A DNA stretch of 55,608 bases from Desulfobacteraceae bacterium (GTDB lineage: Bacteria > Desulfobacterota > Desulfobacteria > Desulfobacterales > Desulfobacteraceae): assembly GCA_016744295.1 (NCBI GenBank), contig JADGEQ010000045.1:1-55608 (forward strand). The letters run 5' to 3'. The notes beneath the pieces were generated by a model, which saw only the letters and a list, made by a program, of their open reading frames with translations, ran no database searches and was not told where the DNA came from. Within the stretch, counting starts at the first letter, position 1. Every line of letters begins with the position of its first letter. Below, piece after piece: positions 44,885 through 52,827 of this stretch. The position numbers and the translations under genes are program-made.

Positions 44885-46189
44885 ATGAACGATACGATCA
44901 AAGAACTGATTCATGGTTTAAAAGACAAACTTGTTGAATACCGGCGAAACTTCCATGTCCACGCCGAATCCGGATGGACCGAATTTCGGACCACATCCGT
45001 CATTGCAAGGGCCCTGGAGGATCTGGGATACCAAATCAAAATGGGAGACCAGATCATCTGCAAAGAGAGCATGATGGGGGTCCCCGACGACCCGACACTG
45101 GAGGCCCACATGAAACGGGCAGTGGACCAGGGCGCCGACCCTGAACTTGTCAAAAAAATGGAAGGCGGCCTCACCGGTGTGGTGGCAGATCTGGATTGCG
45201 GAGACGGCCCCTTCCTTGCCCTGCGCTTCGACATCGACGCCAATGACATCAGTGAGGCCCAAGATGATAAACACCGGCCCTTCAGGGAGGGATTCACTTC
45301 AATCAACCCGAATGTCATGCATGCCTGCGGCCACGACGGCCATGCAGCCATGGGACTTGTGGTGGCTGAGATCCTCAGCCAAATCAGAGACCGGCTCAAG
45401 GGAAAAATCAGGCTGATTTTCCAGCCCGGCGAAGAAGGGGTCAGGGGGGCCAAGCCCATGATTGATGCCGGCATACTGGAGGGGGTTGATACCATCCTGG
45501 GCGGGCACATCGGATTCCAGGCAGCCAAAACCGGAATGCTCATCTGCAGTACGGATAAATTTCTTGCCACCACCAAGTTCGACGCCACCTTCACAGGCGA
45601 ACCATCCCATGCCGGAGGGGCACCTGAACAGGGCCGCAACGCTCTGCTGGCCGCTGCATCCGCTGCCCTGAACCTCCATGCCATCACCCGGCACGGCCAG
45701 GGCGCCTCACGGATCACCGTTGGAACCATCCAGGCCGGCCAGGGAAGAAATGTGATCCCACCCAATGCCCTGATCAAAGTGGAAACCCGGGGTGAAACCT
45801 CTGAAATTGATGAATTCATGTTTCAGCGGGCCCGACAGATCCTGGCCGGGTCAGCCCAAAGCTACGATGTCGAGGTTGATATCAAACTCATGGGTAAAAC
45901 CAGCAGCGGTCAAAGCAGCCCTCAGATCATGGAAATCATCAAAAACAACGGACAAAAAATCGAATTTTTCAATCCGGATCAAATGATTGACAACACTGAA
46001 ATGCGGGGAAGTGAAGACTATTCCCACATGATGACCGTGGTCCAGGAACAGGGGGGCAAAGGCACCTATTTTATGATCGGAACCGATCTTGCCGCAGGTC
46101 ACCACAATTTCTATTTTGATTTTGATGAATCCTGCCTGGCACCAGGGGTGGAACTCATTGTCAGAAGCGCCCTGGATATTCTCTCCTAA
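44885..46189 (+). CDS. M20 amidohydrolase, AbgA/aminoacylase-like
   Basis: A 434-residue metallo-hydrolase of the M20D/AbgA group, which releases amino acids from N-acyl or aminobenzoyl-glutamate compounds. It shows LRFDIDANDI, HACGHDGHAAMGL (zinc ligands) and FQPGEEGVRGAKPM (catalytic Glu). An insert near residues 55-95 (GVPDDPTLEAHMKRAVDQG) separates the N-terminal parts, as in AbgA. The C-terminal GSEDYSHMM carries the last metal-site segment. AGGAG ends inside the previous gene and the gap is 4 bp, so translation is coupled. A terminator follows. Confidence 0.85.
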   Translation: MNDTIKELIHGLKDKLVEYRRNFHVHAESGWTEFRTTSVIARALEDLGYQIKMGDQIICKESMMGVPDDPTLEAHMKRAVDQGADPELVKKMEGGLTGVVADLDCGDGPFLALRFDIDANDISEAQDDKHRPFREGFTSINPNVMHACGHDGHAAMGLVVAEILSQIRDRLKGKIRLIFQPGEEGVRGAKPMIDAGILEGVDTILGGHIGFQAAKTGMLICSTDKFLATTKFDATFTGEPSHAGGAPEQGRNALLAAASAALNLHAITRHGQGASRITVGTIQAGQGRNVIPPNALIKVETRGETSEIDEFMFQRARQILAGSAQSYDVEVDIKLMGKTSSGQSSPQIMEIIKNNGQKIEFFNPDQMIDNTEMRGSEDYSHMMTVVQEQGGKGTYFMIGTDLAAGHHNFYFDFDESCLAPGVELIVRSALDILS

Positions 46190-46211
46190 AGAAAAAAGCA
46201 AACTTCTTAAT

Positions 46212-46242
46212 AAAAAAGCCCCGCTATTACCGGGGCTTTTTT
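46212..46242. terminator. Bidirectional terminator between the hydrolase operon and the accessory region
   Basis: AAAAAAGCCCCG pairs with CGGGGCTTTTTT across a 7-nt loop. A- and T-runs lie on both sides, so it can serve the M20 gene and the convergent minus-strand gene. Confidence 0.92.
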
Positions 46243-46248
46243 ATTTCC

Positions 46249-46295
46249 ATTTAACCCAAAGTTCAGCGGTTATCTACGGCAACCCGTGCCTGAAC
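46249..46295 (-). repeat. attC-like hairpin D
   Basis: On the minus strand GTTCAG/CTGAAC and GGTT/AACC nest to form a hairpin overlapping the end of the 407-residue secreted-protein gene, followed by GTTAAAT (46249-46255), a full match to the integron core GTTRRRY. The opposite core (RYYYAAC) is not evident. Confidence 0.35.
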
Positions 46296-47493
46296 AAGAC
46301 ATAGTATTAAAATCATATAAGGTTGAATGCCCAAGCTTTCCTTTTGGATACGGCGCACCTTTCTCTATAAAGAATGTGGCTGAATTGCCGCCGTATAACC
46401 CAGCAGGTATTGTAACCTGAGTGAGTATTACATATCCATTATGAATACTTCTTGGTTTGAACGTTGCAGAATTAGAGCCTGCGGCAACAGGTGGCATTTC
46501 TTCTTTATGCATCTTTGCTTTCAGTTGTCCCCATTTTTCAAAATCCGTTGTTGTAGCTCTGCGAATTAACCCTTGCCGGACTAGATCCTCTAAACCTGCC
46601 TTGCCTGCTAAGGGAATAGATTTGTCAAAAAATACGCCTGGTGGAGTGTCTTTCGAGGTGAACAATTTGTCACTTTGGTTAATTTGATTGCCAATAACTA
46701 AGTGACCCTTGCTAGCATAATGCACTAATGTCACTTTTTTGTTAAAAACCTTTATCGAAAATGGATTAATCTTTCTTACGTTTTTCTCTGCTACATAGAT
46801 ATATCCACATGGTCCGCGATTGTCATAGGAACTAATCAGTATTGGTATATCTTTAGGTAAACCGGCAACCACTTGCCTGTGATAACCGGTGGCCACAACA
46901 GCAGATATCTGTGTTCCTTGAGTCCACGCAATATTCCAAATAGAGGGTTCATAAGCACCTAAAATTAAAGCAACTGGTTTATCTGGAGAATTAACAATTA
47001 CCTCAAATTGAGTTGCTTGATGTCCACTTTGGTCTATTTGAAAGTTTATTTTCCTTCCGCTATACGAGCCTCCTGCATAGATAAGAGTATCATCAGATAT
47101 CACATCACTATCAAAGCTGCAGGTTCCTTTAACGCCTTGAAACATAATATTTTTTGAGTGGGTATAGGGAATGAGATTTTCGTACTCTTTCCTTAGTGTA
47201 AGAATTCTTATTTTATACAACCCGATCAGGCAGTTTGCATCTCCTGGACTGCATTCTGCTGACCTTTTCTTCAACCACGTCCGTTGCGCTTTGAATAATG
47301 TGTCAGAGGCCTCTTTATCAAGTGTTTGCTTGAGTTTGAAATAATAAGATGACATGTCTTCATCAAGCTTGTTCAGCTTTTGATTGGCGCAAATTGCGTT
47401 ATCTAAATCTTGATGAGCCGTCTGACAGTCAAAACTGGCAGCACAGGAAATATTTAATAGAAAAATTGAGAGTAACAATAATGTTCTAATCAT
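46270..47493 (-). CDS. Secreted protein with an LprI-like (DUF1311) N-terminal domain
   Basis: A 407-residue exported protein. The signal peptide is MIRTLLLLSIFLLNISCAA. Residues 22-110 (FDCQTAHQDLDNAICANQKLNKLDEDMSSYY, in family terms CxxA...CxxxxLxxLD) match the LprI/DUF1311 fold, a lysozyme-inhibitor-like module. The remaining 290 residues match nothing I know. Its start lies 17 bp downstream of a GTTAGGT core motif, and its stop lies inside hairpin D, so the gene fills the space between two attC-like sites. The AT-rich base use differs from the operon to its left, suggesting transfer. Confidence 0.7.
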   Translation of the reverse strand: MIRTLLLLSIFLLNISCAASFDCQTAHQDLDNAICANQKLNKLDEDMSSYYFKLKQTLDKEASDTLFKAQRTWLKKRSAECSPGDANCLIGLYKIRILTLRKEYENLIPYTHSKNIMFQGVKGTCSFDSDVISDDTLIYAGGSYSGRKINFQIDQSGHQATQFEVIVNSPDKPVALILGAYEPSIWNIAWTQGTQISAVVATGYHRQVVAGLPKDIPILISSYDNRGPCGYIYVAEKNVRKINPFSIKVFNKKVTLVHYASKGHLVIGNQINQSDKLFTSKDTPPGVFFDKSIPLAGKAGLEDLVRQGLIRRATTTDFEKWGQLKAKMHKEEMPPVAAGSNSATFKPRSIHNGYVILTQVTIPAGLYGGNSATFFIEKGAPYPKGKLGHSTLYDFNTMSCSGTGCRR

Positions 47494-47510
47494 TTGTTTG
47501 GTCTCCTTTT

Positions 47511-47566
47511 ACCTAACGAATCACTGGGCACGGCTTTTTGTGCTCCGCTGCAAGAAATTGTTCCCA
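47511..47566 (-). repeat. attC-like hairpin A
   Basis: On the plus strand GGGCAC-GGCTTTTT-GTGCTCC forms a stem with one extrahelical C. Outer arms end in ACCTAAC on the left (complement GTTAGGT, a full core match) and GTTCCCA on the right. Compared with hairpin B, the stem shows a compensatory A-T to G-C change with the loop kept. It spans the 3' end of the lipoprotein gene. Confidence 0.4.
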
Positions 47567-48954
47567 TCTTCCGTTTCACTTAAATTATTGGCAAGTAACT
47601 CTTTGATTATTTTGCCTGATTTATCTCTAATAATAACGATCAAATCTTTTTTGGGGAGCATTAATGCTTTATGGCTGTTTGGATTTGATAAGATAAGTTG
47701 ATCTATTGGAACTGCAGCCACACCTTCATTCTTTATGTAAGCTGAGACTAAATATGGAAATTTGCCATTAATATTGACATCTTGCAAAAAATATGGCGTC
47801 CTTGAACCATTTAATGATAGCCAATTAGGCCTGCCATGAATATAAATAGTTCTCGGATGAAAAACCTGCATATCATATCTGCCCTGAAATTCTTTATGCA
47901 CCCAAATTTTATTATTTGATGCTTGAAGTATTGTTGGATGATTAAACTTATACTTATTAATAATGTATTTATAAATTTCATTCTCAAATTCAGGAGAGCT
48001 ATGTTCTCTCATGAGCTCTTGATCAATCGCAAATGGAATTATACCACTTATCTCCTGAAAATATTCGCCCATTGGGGTAAAATAGTCATCACCATTTTTA
48101 GAAATATGCCCATAGCCGGCATGAACGAATATTTTTGCCTTTGGATCTTTTTTCAGAATACGATTGTAAAGGTTTAGGGCTTGATTATACTCACGATGAT
48201 TCTGACAATCCCAGTTAAAATCTTTGTTGTTAGTTTCTGCAGCAAGCAAATCCTTTGTTGTCAGCGGCTTTTTGCACGGGATTTCATTTTCATATGGTAC
48301 AACTGTATATCCTAAATTCAATGCGGTACGTATCAAATCCCCATAGAGAGGTTCATTGGCATAATAACCTGTGTCATTAACCAAGGGAAAACCACGACGA
48401 TTCAAATTTGAGTCAGATCTGTTTAAGGTTTCCGCTGAGAAATAACGGAATCCTTTATCATATAGGATCTTTAACAATCTAATCGAAAAGGCTCTGTGTA
48501 AAGGTGCATGATGAGCTTCATTTATAAATATAACTTGATTTAAATCTGCTATGGCTTCAATGATTTTTATTGCATTTTTGGGTTTGTATTCTTCTGTTAT
48601 TTTTGCTTTTTTTCGCTTTTTTATTTTTTTACTATATTTGTCCATGTAGTACAGAGATTCTTTGTAATTCCCTACAAATGAAAGCTGCTGTGCTATTGTT
48701 TCGCACAATATACGGTTGATTTCCGGATCATTGGTTGAGGACTCTATCCCTTTCATTTCAGCTATATGAGATATAGTTATTTTTTCATTCAAGCTTTTAT
48801 TTAAAACATTTCGAATTTGTGTGATATCTTTTTCTTTACACGTATTTTTGCCTGGCAAATCGCTTTTTAAAATGCACGATCCCAAGAAAAAGGTTATGAA
48901 AAATATTACTATATAATTAAAAATTATTGATTTTAAACAAATATGATTGCACAT
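47521..48954 (-). CDS. Putative lipoprotein with an erythromycin-esterase/ChaN-like domain
   Basis: A 477-residue protein. The N-terminus has a hydrophobic segment ending LGSC, a lipobox for membrane anchoring. Residues 150-310 contain VIFINEAHHAPLHRAFSIRLL, ...FRYFSAETL and IFVHAGYGHI, which are like the conserved His/Glu motifs of the EreA/ChaN/TIKI superfamily. The C-terminal part is unknown. The enzymatic role is uncertain. GAAAGG precedes the ATG. The AT-rich composition, and an end within the attC-like hairpin A, suggest a mobile-cassette origin. Confidence 0.6.
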   Translation of the reverse strand: MCNHICLKSIIFNYIVIFFITFFLGSCILKSDLPGKNTCKEKDITQIRNVLNKSLNEKITISHIAEMKGIESSTNDPEINRILCETIAQQLSFVGNYKESLYYMDKYSKKIKKRKKAKITEEYKPKNAIKIIEAIADLNQVIFINEAHHAPLHRAFSIRLLKILYDKGFRYFSAETLNRSDSNLNRRGFPLVNDTGYYANEPLYGDLIRTALNLGYTVVPYENEIPCKKPLTTKDLLAAETNNKDFNWDCQNHREYNQALNLYNRILKKDPKAKIFVHAGYGHISKNGDDYFTPMGEYFQEISGIIPFAIDQELMREHSSPEFENEIYKYIINKYKFNHPTILQASNNKIWVHKEFQGRYDMQVFHPRTIYIHGRPNWLSLNGSRTPYFLQDVNINGKFPYLVSAYIKNEGVAAVPIDQLILSNPNSHKALMLPKKDLIVIIRDKSGKIIKELLANNLSETEDGNNFLQRSTKSRAQ

Positions 48955-49225
48955 TTTTTGCCTTTCATCATCTATGAATCACAGCCACACATTAATGGAA
49001 TACTCAATCTTTCTGCTTTATTTTTTTGGATCTTTAAGAAAAAAACGCATTTATTAAAACGATTATTTAGGATATGTGGCAAACCGGTATCAAAAAAAAA
49101 CCTTCGCTTATGATAAAACCGTTCGATCTCAATTTCCATGACTGAAAGACGCCAGGTTTGTACAACGTTACCAGAGAACCCGCGAAGGTTTTCCGGTCAA
49201 GTTCAGCGCCCAGGTTATGCTGACA
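48955..49225. other. Gap with attC-like site E and an unidentified reading frame
   Basis: At 49160-49220 the minus strand has GCATAAC at one end and GTTGTAC at the other around partly self-complementary arms, with GTTATGC on the plus strand. On the plus strand a frame interrupted by one TGA (region 49070-49247) reads LKDARFVQRYQRTREGF and KFSAQVMLTSL. I cannot name it. No other gene is seen here. Confidence 0.35.
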
Positions 49226-49750
49226 TCACTTGGTGACTATTGATTCCATGATTCTTTTGCCTACCGGAAGCCACTCTTCCGATTGTTGAATGGTCGTATT
49301 AAAGGCAATTAGAAGAAAACGGTTGCCTACCGAAGTTCCATATATGATATTGTGGATTTTGGTATCAATAGCAGGAGTAATTAACTCAAGCACCATATAT
49401 ATCTGCCCATTTTGTACAATAAGATCATCTCTAATCCAGGTAGCAGATGGATACATTGAGTGGAAACTTTTTGAAAGACTAGCATGGGCCACTCTCACTT
49501 GAGCTGGCGTCATTTTATTTTGTGTGTGATTAAATGCTAATGATACACCTCCAGTTGAATCACTAAGAACTTCTGTAGGCCTTCTTGAACTCGGATATTT
49601 TAGTTCTAATTGCTCATTTGACATTGGGCCAAAACTTTCAGGTGTTGTAAGCGTAACTTTGCCATTCAACACGGTTCGTTTAACAAAAGTTTCTGCGTTG
49701 GCAGAAAAACCAAATACAACCAGTGCAACTACTAAAATAATTCTTTTCAT
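49226..49750 (-). CDS. Small secreted protein of unknown function
   Basis: A 174-residue protein with a signal peptide (MKRIILVVALVVFGFSANA). The mature part has beta-rich segments (KVTLTTPESF, MYPSATWIRDD, NRFLLIAFNTT), as in small periplasmic or cassette-borne proteins. No family is recognised. The start is chosen because GAAAGGAA precedes it and it begins the signal peptide; an upstream extension to 49834 overlaps the SDR gene. It lies 17 bp after the core motif of hairpin B, the same distance as for the 407-residue gene at hairpin A. Confidence 0.65.
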   Translation of the reverse strand: MKRIILVVALVVFGFSANAETFVKRTVLNGKVTLTTPESFGPMSNEQLELKYPSSRRPTEVLSDSTGGVSLAFNHTQNKMTPAQVRVAHASLSKSFHSMYPSATWIRDDLIVQNGQIYMVLELITPAIDTKIHNIIYGTSVGNRFLLIAFNTTIQQSEEWLPVGKRIMESIVTK

Positions 49751-49767
49751 TGATTTCCTTTCATAGA

Positions 49768-49821
49768 GCATAACCCTTTTCAGCGGGTGCGGCTTTTTGC
49801 GCTCCTTTGAAAAAGTTTCTA
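49768..49821 (-). repeat. attC-like hairpin B
   Basis: On the plus strand GGGTGC-GGCTTTTT-GCGCTCC (49785-49805) is the same stem-loop as in A (18 of 21 bases, with stem pairing kept). GCATAAC (49768-49774) and GTTTCTA (49815-49821) flank it. On the minus strand it lies between the SDR gene and the small secreted-protein gene. Confidence 0.4.
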
Positions 49822-49830
49822 GTCTTTCGT

Positions 49831-50604
49831 TCAATTTGTAGTAAGACCTCCGTCAACAGGAAATATCCCCCCCGTAATCCACTTTGCCTGATCTGATGCC
49901 AGAAAAATAGAGAGATTGGCGATATCTTCCGGTTCTCCGATCCTCTGCAACGGATAGATGGATTGAATCATCGCGTTGAAGCGCTCTTTCCCATGATCAT
50001 CCAGGCGATTCATATTTGTTTCTACCTGGAGGGTTGCAACAGTTCCAGGTGCTATGGCATTTACCCGGACGCCCTTAGGGCCCAGTTCAAAGGCAAGGGC
50101 TTTGGTAAAAGATTCCAGGGCTCCTTTGGTGAGTGAATATGCTGTCGACGGTCTGTCCGGCAACATCCTTCTGGCAAAATAGGATGAAACATTGATCACA
50201 TTTCCCTGGGAGGAGATCAGGTCCTTCAGGAATGCCTGGGTCAACAGATAGGGGGATCTGACATTCAAATTCAGATGATAATCCAACATAGCTTCATCCG
50301 TATCTGCAAAAGGAATAAACCGGGCTATGCCTGCATTGTTGACGATGATGTCGATCTCCATCCCTTTTTTACGAACTTGTCGTACAATTTCAGAGACAGA
50401 TTCCTTGCTGCTGATATCTGCAGCCACGCACAGAATATCAATATTGTATTGTATGAGAAACTTTTCCCTCTGGGCAAGTTTCTGCGGGTCTCTGGCGATC
50501 AGTACCAGGTTTGCTCCTTGTTTTGCAAAAGCTGTTGCAACGGCAAAACCGATTCCATCACTTCCTCCTGTGATCAGGGCTGTTTTACTGGCTAATAAAT
50601 TCAT
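49831..50604 (-). CDS. Short-chain dehydrogenase/reductase
   Basis: A 257-residue SDR. The nucleotide-binding TGGSDGIG motif lies near residue 12, NNAG near 92 and the catalytic Ser and Tyr-x3-Lys (YSLTKGALE) near 155-160. VDGG at the C-terminus is typical of the FabG-like group. The substrate is unknown. AGGAG precedes the ATG. It lies 84 bp downstream of the Crp-family regulator and on the same strand, so it may be its target. Confidence 0.85.
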   Translation of the reverse strand: MNLLASKTALITGGSDGIGFAVATAFAKQGANLVLIARDPQKLAQREKFLIQYNIDILCVAADISSKESVSEIVRQVRKKGMEIDIIVNNAGIARFIPFADTDEAMLDYHLNLNVRSPYLLTQAFLKDLISSQGNVINVSSYFARRMLPDRPSTAYSLTKGALESFTKALAFELGPKGVRVNAIAPGTVATLQVETNMNRLDDHGKERFNAMIQSIYPLQRIGEPEDIANLSIFLASDQAKWITGGIFPVDGGLTTN

Positions 50605-50688
50605 TTTCTATCTCCTGTTTTTAAGAATTCCGTTGGAAAAAATCCGTGGTGCTCGGTTCAGAGGATAATAGAAAGAAAAATTTTGTAA

Positions 50689-51297
50689 TTAACATAGGTT
50701 AAAATCAGCCGATTTTCTTATTCTTGACAGGGATACATTGGTGATTCCAAGATAGCTGGCCAGGTGATAATCTGGAATTCGTTCGGCAAGATCTGGATTT
50801 TTCTTGCAGAAATTTTGAAACCGTTTTGTCGCTGAATTCATGAGGAATTCGTATTCTCTTGAAAATTTTTCCTCTGCAAAGAATTCCACATAGGGTAAAG
50901 CAAATTTTTCCCAATAAGCGTGATTGGCAAGCCAAGAATAAAAGGAGGCAAAACTGCAGACAGACACCTCGATATCCTCCACTGCGGCAATGCTGAACAG
51001 GCTGTCGTTCTTCCGGGCAGAAGGGGCCACTGGCCATACCAGTTGACCTTCCCGGTAGAACTCTTTGTTGAATTCTCTGCCCTCCTTATCCGTGTAATAC
51101 AGCCGGATAATGCCCCGATGGATAAAGAACACCCTATCCCATTTTTCCCCGGCAAGGACTAATTTTTTTTTACGTGGAAAGGCCCTCTGGATAAATAAAC
51201 CCACAAGCTCGGTCAGTTCTTTTTTGTGGGCCGGAATATCATGAAATACTTTTTCCTCCAATGCCTCAATCAATTGTATTTTACCTGAATCTGTCAA
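50689..51297 (-). CDS. Crp/Fnr-family transcriptional regulator
   Basis: A 202-residue regulator. Residues 25-120 form a cyclic-nucleotide-binding-type beta barrel (FFIHRGIIRLYY, GREFNKEFYREG), and the C-terminal helix-turn-helix is near 170-195 (YHLASYLGITNVSLSRIRK). No [Fe-S] Cys cluster is visible, so it is not a true Fnr. The start is TTG at 51297 with GAGGAAAC upstream; the next ATG is too far inside. The HTH wording is common in Bacteroidetes-type regulators and could reflect transfer. Confidence 0.85.
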   Translation of the reverse strand: MTDSGKIQLIEALEEKVFHDIPAHKKELTELVGLFIQRAFPRKKKLVLAGEKWDRVFFIHRGIIRLYYTDKEGREFNKEFYREGQLVWPVAPSARKNDSLFSIAAVEDIEVSVCSFASFYSWLANHAYWEKFALPYVEFFAEEKFSREYEFLMNSATKRFQNFCKKNPDLAERIPDYHLASYLGITNVSLSRIRKSADFNLC

Positions 51298-51477
51298 ATT
51301 GTTTCCTCACTTCAAAAAGTAACAATAAATTGCATTACGCAAATATTGGTACCTGGTTTTCGATATTATACAGAGCTTCATATAAGTCATCAGTTCATTA
51401 ATTAAAACTCATGGAGGCATGCCTATCTTTGAATTCATTGGTTTTGCGCTATTTGAGAAATCCAGTAGAACGACTTG

Positions 51478-51654
51478 TTAGCCTTTTTTAATTCTTGTGT
51501 TGTTTCGTTCTTTTTTTTTGAGTTCTTTCACGCACCACCATGGAACAAATTTGCTATAGGCAAAAGTTGCGTGCAATACTACAACCAGCAAAACAAGAAG
51601 ATACCGTAAGTTATCAAGAAATAAAATATGGTCATAGTTTTCATTTGGAGCCAT
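51478..51654 (-). pseudogene. N-terminal fragment of an acyltransferase-3-like membrane protein
   Basis: A 58-residue frame from the ATG at 51654 (GAGGG upstream) reads HILFLDNLRYLLVLLVVVLH and FVPWW before a lysine-rich tail and stop. LFLDNLRY plus the first membrane helix is the start of acyltransferase-3 membrane proteins, which are normally over 300 residues. The remainder is missing. Confidence 0.6.
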
Positions 51655-51716
51655 CTTTTGACCCTCGCTTATGATTATTTATTCTTAAATTTGATCTTGA
51701 AATACGTCCACCAAAT

Positions 51717-51956
51717 TCAAATCATTGTGAGGCTAATGCGCCACTGATCGTTTATTCTGATGCTGTGTTGATTTTTTCTGTTGCCTTTTAATTGTTCATG
51801 TCTATTCCCTGGTGGTACCCTCAAACTGTTTAAAGACACGACTGCATTCAACACTTCAAGTTTTATTCTGGCGGCTCTGGATATACTCCGGAATTTTCTT
51901 ACATCCAAGTCATTAAAAAGTTTTTCCGTATCTTTATTTTTAAAAGATTTAATCAT
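51717..51956 (-). pseudogene. higB: Truncated HigB/RelE-type toxin
   Basis: A 79-residue frame with the HigB pattern VRKFRSISRAARIKLEVLN, PPGNRHEQLKGNRKNQHSIRINDQWRI (in segments). The usual C-terminus (about 15-20 residues ending DYH) is replaced by SLTMI and a stop, probably by frameshift. No HigA antitoxin follows, so it is likely inactive. Such toxin genes are common in integron arrays. Confidence 0.75.
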
Positions 51957-51962
51957 GCCAAT

Positions 51963-51983
51963 AGTATATGACGCGTTACGTCA
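51963..51983 (-). promoter_or_regulatory. higB promoter region with palindrome
   Basis: On the minus strand TGACG-TAACG-CGTCA is followed directly by TATACT, a -10 box, about 7 bp before the higB ATG. It resembles HigA-type operators overlapping the promoter. Confidence 0.45.
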
Positions 51984-52112
51984 ATCGCCAATGATATTTT
52001 TTATAAGTGGTTACCCTTTATGTACCTATGTTTAGCTCAGGCAAGGTTAGTCTTTTACCAGACGTCAATAGTTTATCCTGCTTCTTGCTGAAAATTAAAT
52101 AAGGAGCACAAA

Positions 52113-52625
52113 ATGTATCGGGCGTTAATCCGGCTGTTGACTTTTCAGTTCACAATAATTCAGATCCTGTTCAAATCAAAAAATAACCTTGTTTTGGAAA
52201 CCATAGAACTGCGGCAACAATTAATGATTCACCAAACAAAGAAAGATGACTCTAAAAACATCACTGATCTAACCCGTTCGTTGTTAGTCGCATTAAAAAG
52301 GACCTGGCCAAAATGGATGGATGCTCTGATAATCGTTAAACCCGAAACAGTAATCGACTGGCAAAGGCGGCATTTCAAGAGATATTGGACTAAAAAGCCA
52401 GCTAAACGTAAAAGGCTTGGCAGGCCATCAATAAATTTGTAAATCCGTCAGCTTATCAAAAAGGTGGCAACTGAAAACTTTATCTGGGGTGCTCCCAGAA
52501 TATATTCGGAGCTTTTGAAGCTTGGCTATACTAAAAAACAGGTTTCTCAAAAAAACATATCTCGATATCAAGAATCTTTAGGTGATCGAATTTCAGTTCC
52601 TTTTTTTAGTTTTCTGCTGGTGTAA
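52113..52625 (+). pseudogene. Remnant of an integrase-core (rve) transposase
   Basis: The frame begins MYRALIRLLTFQF and contains ETIELRQQLMIHQ, IVKPETVIDWQRRHFKRYWTKKP and RLGRPSINL, matching the N-terminal helix-turn-helix part of IS transposases common in delta-proteobacteria. A TAA stop at 52440-52442 interrupts it. The same frame continues with IRQLIKKVATENFIWGAPRIYSELLKLGY to a second stop at 52623. The DDE catalytic domain is missing. AAGGAG precedes the ATG. Confidence 0.85.
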
Positions 52626-52774
52626 TCAAAAATCTTTTTATGGATAAAATTTTCCAACCGAAATGGAAAAAACTGCCCCATAACTCTATGTCGTCATTCA
52701 AAAAATATTCATTATTAATCCGAAAAACGCCCTGGAAGTTGATTCTATGCCATGTAATGTAAATGTCTTGGGAG

Positions 52775-52790
52775 TGGCATATAAATTGCT
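52775..52790 (+). promoter_or_regulatory. Sigma-54-type promoter of the 221-residue gene
   Basis: TGGCAT-ataaa-TTGCT matches the -24/-12 consensus at nearly all positions, 37 bp upstream of the ATG at 52828. Confidence 0.6.
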
Positions 52791-52827
52791 ATTACTTAAT
52801 AGAAACTTTCAGAAAAGGAGTGATTTA

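Noticed and set aside
44911..45819. Serine-rich minus-strand frame of 302 codons
   Set aside because: It is antisense to the second M20 hydrolase, whose zinc motifs are unambiguous.
49070..49247. Plus-strand frame reading KDARFVQRYQRTREGF and AQVMLTSL
   Set aside because: It carries an internal stop, overlaps the 3' end of a secreted-protein gene and matches no family I know. It may be a chance frame or a decayed transposase end.
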